This document shows, in pieces, positions 5,923 through 9,550 of a stretch of 9,550 nt of DNA. Source of the stretch: Bifidobacterium breve (GTDB lineage: Bacteria > Actinomycetota > Thermoleophilia > Miltoncostaeales > Miltoncostaeaceae); assembly GCA_945876305.1 (NCBI GenBank), contig CAMCOB010000043.1, forward strand, positions 1 through 9,550, in the 5' to 3' direction. Position 1 is the stretch's first letter; each line of letters starts with the position of its first letter. The notes below the pieces were generated by a model. It worked only from the letters and a program-made list of their open reading frames with translations, did no database searches and was not told where the DNA came from. The position numbers and the translations under genes were made by a program.

Positions 5923-7665
5923 TCATCGCCGAGGTGCCTTCGCAAACTCTGGCTGATCAACCGTCTCCGGCTGATGCGGCACCGGGCGCCTGAGGAGGTC
6001 TCCGGGGCGCGCAAGCTGCCCCTCAGCCCACATCGCGGCCATGCCCACGCGCAGAAACCCCATCACCAGGCCGGGGTACATCACGTACCGGGCATCCCAC
6101 CGGGGGAAGAACTTCTCGGTGAACTTCTCCAGCCGTTTCACCTGAAACCAGCGGTCGGCAAAGCGCAATGTGTGGTTGAGCGCCCGCTGCGTTGAGGTGT
6201 CCTGCTCCCGGAAGTACCGGCCGCCGGTCACGAAGTTGAGTGAGACATCCTCAACACCCTCGTCGCGAAACCGGGTAATCGCCCGCACCGTAAGGAACTC
6301 CATGAGCCCGTTGGGGGTCTCGGGTGCACGCAACTGCATTGCCAGCGACTGGGTGCGGCCACGATACCCGGGAACGAAGTGGATGACTCCCGCGAGTGTG
6401 CCATCGGGGCCGCGAGCGATCGCCACCCACGAGGGCTGTCCACCCGGGTCTTCCACGCGGTCGTATGCCATTGAGAACCCGCGCTCGGCCTGGCCACCAC
6501 GGCATGCGCGATGGAGGTCCCCAACGGCAGCCCGGTCGGTGGTGCCCAGATCGCGCACACGCACCAGCTCGGCGGTAAACCCTTCGCGCTCCAGACGGGT
6601 CACCGACTGGCGAACCTTGCGGATGGCGCGACCCTCCAGTGAGAAGGAGTTGGCCTCCACTGTGGCCTCGTCACCCAAATAGAACGCATGAAGGCCCACT
6701 TGACGCCACAGCGGTCGCATGGCACTGGATGCGGCCATCACACCAAACAGCAGGCCATGACGCTCGGCGGTATCGGCGGCCTTCTGTGCCAGCCCGGGCA
6801 GCGCGTCGGGATGCCCCACTGGGTCGGCGGCCACCAGAAACACACCCGACTCCACCCGGTACGACAGCACCGCGTCACGATCGTCGGAGAACATCCAGTG
6901 GTGATCGGCCCGAAGCAGGAATGACGACAGGCTGCCGCTGTCGTGACGGCTCACCAGATCGTCAACGCGACGGCGCGACGCGGCCGTTTGCGGGTCGGGG
7001 GTGAATGGCGGGCGCCGCATGAGCGGTGCCAGCACCACCACCAGCGCGATGATGCTCACCAGGGCCAAGGCCTCGGGCAGCCAGTGGAAGGTGGCCGGGA
7101 AGTCGGCCGGGCCGGCGCGCCAGGTGAGCAGTGCAAATGCCTCGCGCACCACATCCCCACCGCTGATCTCGGGCACGGCGTCGCCGCGTGCTACCACGAT
7201 GGCAAGCACACCAATAACAAACGATCCCACCGCCACAAACGGGATACGGCGAACAGACTGGCGGATGGCAGCGGGCGGCGGCATCACCGGGAAGGCGCTG
7301 CGAGCGAGGTACAGCAGCACGGCCAGCACACCGCATGCAATGGCGTCGGCCGGGCGTCGCTCGCCCGCCATGGTGACGGCCATCACGCCGAGCAGCGCCA
7401 CGGCGATTGCAAGTGCGGCGCGGCGGCGCTGGGTAAGCGCCCAGCCCAGCCCGAGCATGAGCGCGGCGACGGGTGCGGCCAGAGCATGGGCCCACGGAGC
7501 CGCACGCTCGGGCACCAGTCGCGCGAGCACCTCAAAGTGCTCGGCCATGCCCGACCACACGACATCAGCAAGGTTGGCCACCGCGATTGCGACGACAACC
7601 AGCCCGATAATCGTGGGCAGGGAGGCCTTTAGCGCCACACGGGCGCGTCGTACGAGCGTCAGCAT
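5923..7665 (-). CDS. Membrane DUF2156 / lysyl-phosphatidylglycerol synthetase-like protein
   Basis: This 580-aa protein has about six hydrophobic helices (roughly residues 16-37, 60-78, 83-100, 108-127, 142-160 and 198-216). A cytosolic domain follows from about 235 and resembles the catalytic part of MprF/LysX-N-type lysylphosphatidylglycerol synthetases. Recognisable stretches are HDSGSLSSFLLRADHHWMFS, YRVESGVFLVAADPVGHP, the central RKVRQSVTRLEREGF, LMEFLTVRAI, and the closing KFFPRWDARYVMYPG. Such enzymes move an aminoacyl group from tRNA to a membrane lipid and can lower sensitivity to cationic peptides. Actinobacterial relatives are often annotated only as DUF2156, so the substrate is uncertain. 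The N-terminal membrane part is short compared with the 14-helix MprF flippase region, so lipid flipping is not implied. GGAG lies just before the ATG at 7665. Confidence 0.8.
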   Translation of the reverse strand: MLTLVRRARVALKASLPTIIGLVVVAIAVANLADVVWSGMAEHFEVLARLVPERAAPWAHALAAPVAALMLGLGWALTQRRRAALAIAVALLGVMAVTMAGERRPADAIACGVLAVLLYLARSAFPVMPPPAAIRQSVRRIPFVAVGSFVIGVLAIVVARGDAVPEISGGDVVREAFALLTWRAGPADFPATFHWLPEALALVSIIALVVVLAPLMRRPPFTPDPQTAASRRRVDDLVSRHDSGSLSSFLLRADHHWMFSDDRDAVLSYRVESGVFLVAADPVGHPDALPGLAQKAADTAERHGLLFGVMAASSAMRPLWRQVGLHAFYLGDEATVEANSFSLEGRAIRKVRQSVTRLEREGFTAELVRVRDLGTTDRAAVGDLHRACRGGQAERGFSMAYDRVEDPGGQPSWVAIARGPDGTLAGVIHFVPGYRGRTQSLAMQLRAPETPNGLMEFLTVRAITRFRDEGVEDVSLNFVTGGRYFREQDTSTQRALNHTLRFADRWFQVKRLEKFTEKFFPRWDARYVMYPGLVMGFLRVGMAAMWAEGQLARPGDLLRRPVPHQPETVDQPEFAKAPRR

Positions 7666-7674
7666 TACTCCGTC

Positions 7675-7680
7675 AGGTTA
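7675..7680 (-). promoter_or_regulatory. Possible -10 box of the lysyltransferase-like gene
   Basis: On the - strand TAACCT precedes the ATG at 7665 by 9 nt, within the 50-bp gap after the upstream gene. The spacing is longer than in the clearer cases here. A weak GGAG also lies in this gap, so co-transcription with the upstream gene is an equal possibility. Confidence 0.25.
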
Positions 7681-7715
7681 GACGCCGGACGGGCAATTCC
7701 CCCACGTTCCCGCGC

Positions 7716-8246
7716 TCAATCAGTGTCGAATTGCTCTTTGGCGAGCCACATACGGGCCATACGGGCGCCCTCGGCCATGGCCCGCAACTTGGCCTCCACG
7801 ACATCCTCAGGCATATCCGACAGGTCCGGAGCCGCCACCCACAGAGCCGACGGCGACCCCTGGCGCGCCGCCATGAGCACATCGCGCGCCACATCATTGG
7901 CGTTCTCAGCCGGCCTCCCGGTGGCCACGGGGATCACCAGCACCTCGTCGGAGCGGAATGCGTAGGCCCCATGGGGAGCCACTCCATCCATCGCCACGAT
8001 GCGCGCTCCTGCTGCCACAAGCGCCCCCGGATCTCCCGCCCGGGCGAGCACCGGCCGGTGCGGCACGGCGGCCACGGCTGCACGGATCATCTCTGGATCG
8101 TCCACGGCAGCGCCGGTGGTGATTACGTCCATCCCCAGCAGTTCAAGCCGCCTGGCCCAGTTGCCGGGTTGCGGCAGGGGCCCGAGGGCCACTGTGGCCA
8201 GCACGGGAACCTGAGTACCGGTGGATTGCAACTCGTCGCGACGCAT
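7716..8246 (-). CDS. Hypothetical alpha/beta protein, possibly TIM-barrel-like
   Basis: I do not recognise the family of this 176-aa protein. The sequence alternates strands and helices: VPVLATVAL, NWARRLELLG, MDVITTG, DPEMIRAAVAAV, RPVLARA, ARIVAMDG, EVLVIPVAT, ANDVARDVLMAARQ, SALWVAAPDL, then a long helix to residue 170. This resembles part of a beta/alpha barrel. The end (LWVAAPDLSDMPEDVVEAKL, then RAMAEGARMAR) recalls the C-terminal LWVNPDCGL region of cobalamin-independent methionine synthases (MetE). However, no zinc-binding Cys/His set is visible: the usual Cys is replaced and the protein is far too short. No signal peptide or membrane segment is present. It is 50 bp upstream of the lysyltransferase-like gene on the same strand and divergent from pckA. 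A TANNNT box 7 nt before the ATG supports the start. Confidence 0.75.
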   Translation of the reverse strand: MRRDELQSTGTQVPVLATVALGPLPQPGNWARRLELLGMDVITTGAAVDDPEMIRAAVAAVPHRPVLARAGDPGALVAAGARIVAMDGVAPHGAYAFRSDEVLVIPVATGRPAENANDVARDVLMAARQGSPSALWVAAPDLSDMPEDVVEAKLRAMAEGARMARMWLAKEQFDTD

Positions 8247-8253
8247 TGCGGCG

Positions 8254-8259
8254 ACGCTA
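8254..8259 (-). promoter_or_regulatory. Putative -10 box of the hypothetical gene
   Basis: On the - strand TAGCGT is followed by 7 nt and the ATG at 8246, giving leaderless spacing. It shares the 132-bp divergent region with the pckA promoter. Confidence 0.5.
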
Positions 8260-8312
8260 TCAGCGGGACGAATGGCCCACTGCTCCGTGGTGATTGCCGC
8301 CGAGGAAACGGG

Positions 8313-8318
8313 TACCTT
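8313..8318 (+). promoter_or_regulatory. Possible -10 box of pckA
   Basis: TACCTT fits TANNNT and would start a transcript near 8325, leaving a leader of roughly 54 nt before the ATG at 8379. No good -35 at 16-18 bp spacing was found. It is chosen because it lies just before the leader hairpin. Confidence 0.35.
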
Positions 8319-8327
8319 TCACGGATC

Positions 8328-8350
8328 GCGAAGGGGGTCGCGCCCCTCGC
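8328..8350 (+). promoter_or_regulatory. Hairpin in the pckA leader
   Basis: GCGA-A-GGGG pairs with CCCCTCGC around a GTCGCG loop, an 8-bp stem with one bulged A. It ends 17 nt before the Shine-Dalgarno of pckA. It could stabilise the mRNA, act as an attenuator or be a protein-binding site. It matches no riboswitch class I know. Confidence 0.4.
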
Positions 8351-8378
8351 GGACGAGAAACCCCACCGGAGGGATTGG

Positions 8379-9550
8379 ATGAGCAACGGCAACGGGCCGG
8401 TCGGACTGGATTCACACGGCGTTACGACCTCGGGAACCATCCACTGGAACCCTACAACGGAAGAGCTCTACGAGCACGCACTCCGTCGTGATGAAGGCGT
8501 GATCTGTGAGGGCGGTCCGCTGCTGGTGAACACGGCACCCAACACGGGTCGTTCCCCCAAGGACAAGTTCACTGTGAAGGAGCCCGGCTCCGAGGCCCGC
8601 GTGTGGTGGGGCCCCAACCAGCCCATCGAGCCAGCACACAACGATGTGCTGCGCGGCGACCTTGCTGCCCACCTGAGCGACGGCCGCGAGCTGTTTGTGC
8701 TGGACGCCTTCGCCGGCGCCCACCCCGAGCACCGCCTGCCGCTGCGTCTGGTCAGCGAGAGCGCGTGGCATGTGTTGTTTGCCCGCACCATGTTCATCCC
8801 GGCAACGCCCGACGAGATCAAGGTGCACGAGCCCAAGGCCGTCATCCTGCACGCGCCCACGTTCGATGCCGACCCGGCAACGCACGGCACCAACTCATCC
8901 GGCTTCGTCACGCTCAACCTGACCAAGCTCGAGATCCTCATCGGCGGCACCAAGTACGGCGGTGAGATCAAGAAGTCGATCTTCACCCTCATGAACGACC
9001 GTCTGCCCGAGACCGGTGTGCTGAGCATGCACTGCTCAGCCAACGTGGCCGACGATGGCCGTGTGGCGGTGTTCTTCGGCCTATCGGGCACCGGCAAGAC
9101 CACGCTCAGCACCGACCCTGAGCGCCAGCTCATCGGTGACGACGAGCACGGCTGGGCCGACGATGGCGTGTTCAACATCGAGAACGGCTGCTACGCGAAG
9201 ATCATCAACCTCTCGGCCGAGGCCGAGCCGGAGATCTTCGCCACCACCACGCACTTCGGCACGGTGGTTGAGAACGCCGTGATGAACCCAGAGACGCGTC
9301 AGCTCGATCTGGACGACGACTCCATCACCGAGAACACGCGCGCCGCCTACACCCTCACGCAGATCCCGGGCTCGGTGCCCGAGAAGCGCGCGGGTATTCC
9401 GAGCACCGTGGTGATGCTCACGGCCGACGCCTTCGGCGTGCTGCCGCCCATCGCCCGCCTCACGCCCGAGCAGGCCATGTTCCACTTCCTCTCGGGCTAC
9501 ACGGCCAAGTTGGCCGGCACCGAGGTGGGTGTGACCGAGCCGCAGACGAC
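8379..9550 (+). CDS. pckA: ATP-type phosphoenolpyruvate carboxykinase (3' end beyond window)
   Basis: The enzyme converts oxaloacetate and ATP to PEP, CO2 and ADP, the first committed step of gluconeogenesis in the cytosol. The first 390 codons are visible, and the family is usually about 525-540 aa. Family motifs are in order: NTGRSPKDKF with Arg58, GTKYGGEIKKSIF with Tyr193 and Lys199, MHCSANV with His218, the P-loop GLSGTGKTT with Lys240, and IGDDEHGW with Asp255. All except Arg58 were compared, and these sit 14 residues before the E. coli positions. The P-loop sequence marks the ATP-dependent family and not the GTP-dependent one. GGAGGG at 8368-8373 lies 5 nt before the ATG, the best ribosome site in the window. 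The frame stays open to the right edge, so the stop and the C-terminal quarter are not seen. Confidence 0.96.
   Translation, partial: MSNGNGPVGLDSHGVTTSGTIHWNPTTEELYEHALRRDEGVICEGGPLLVNTAPNTGRSPKDKFTVKEPGSEARVWWGPNQPIEPAHNDVLRGDLAAHLSDGRELFVLDAFAGAHPEHRLPLRLVSESAWHVLFARTMFIPATPDEIKVHEPKAVILHAPTFDADPATHGTNSSGFVTLNLTKLEILIGGTKYGGEIKKSIFTLMNDRLPETGVLSMHCSANVADDGRVAVFFGLSGTGKTTLSTDPERQLIGDDEHGWADDGVFNIENGCYAKIINLSAEAEPEIFATTTHFGTVVENAVMNPETRQLDLDDDSITENTRAAYTLTQIPGSVPEKRAGIPSTVVMLTADAFGVLPPIARLTPEQAMFHFLSGYTAKLAGTEVGVTEPQT

Noticed and set aside
6943..7681. Two overlapping + strand frames of about 225 codons opposite the lysyltransferase-like gene
   Set aside because: Both are shadows of the - strand membrane protein, rich in Ala/Thr/Ser/Arg/His with no motifs.

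Overview
The window is GC-rich and gene-dense. Several starts carry a TANNNT hexamer 6-9 nt upstream of the start codon, which is typical of leaderless transcripts in Actinomycetota. With a B12-dependent MetH, a lysyltransferase-like membrane enzyme and an ATP-type PEP carboxykinase, this fits an environmental actinobacterium, possibly of a deep lineage such as Thermoleophilia. That placement is inference; no rRNA or other taxonomic marker is present.

Left part (1-1649) is an accessory region built from two copies of one cassette: hicA-hicB on the + strand, facing a dihydrofolate-reductase (RibD C-terminal) family gene on the - strand. The first copy enters from the left edge with only the last 16 codons of hicA. 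It has a full hicB, but only about 23 codons remain of the DHFR-family gene. Those codons are fused in frame to what looks like the N-terminus of an S9 (prolyl-oligopeptidase) family peptidase. The second copy has an intact hicA, hicB and DHFR-family gene. The two copies lie about 830 bp apart and have diverged. A tandem GGGGTC/GACCCC repeat sits just upstream of the intact DHFR-family gene.

Middle part (1752-5738) carries a small degenerate receiver-domain protein and then a full-length, four-module methionine synthase (metH, 1173 aa). All zinc, cobalamin and AdoMet-binding motifs are visible. metH is followed by a strong hairpin.

Right part (5739-9550) has two - strand genes. One is a six-helix membrane protein with a C-terminal DUF2156/lysyl-phosphatidylglycerol synthetase-type domain. 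The other, upstream of it, is an unrecognised 176-aa alpha/beta protein. Divergent from these is pckA, which runs off the right edge. pckA has a TANNNT box, a leader hairpin and a strong Shine-Dalgarno, unlike the leaderless-looking genes around it. These core genes act in methionine/C1 metabolism, membrane lipid modification and gluconeogenesis and show no obvious joint pathway. No CRISPR array, tRNA, rRNA, transposase gene or riboswitch could be recognised.
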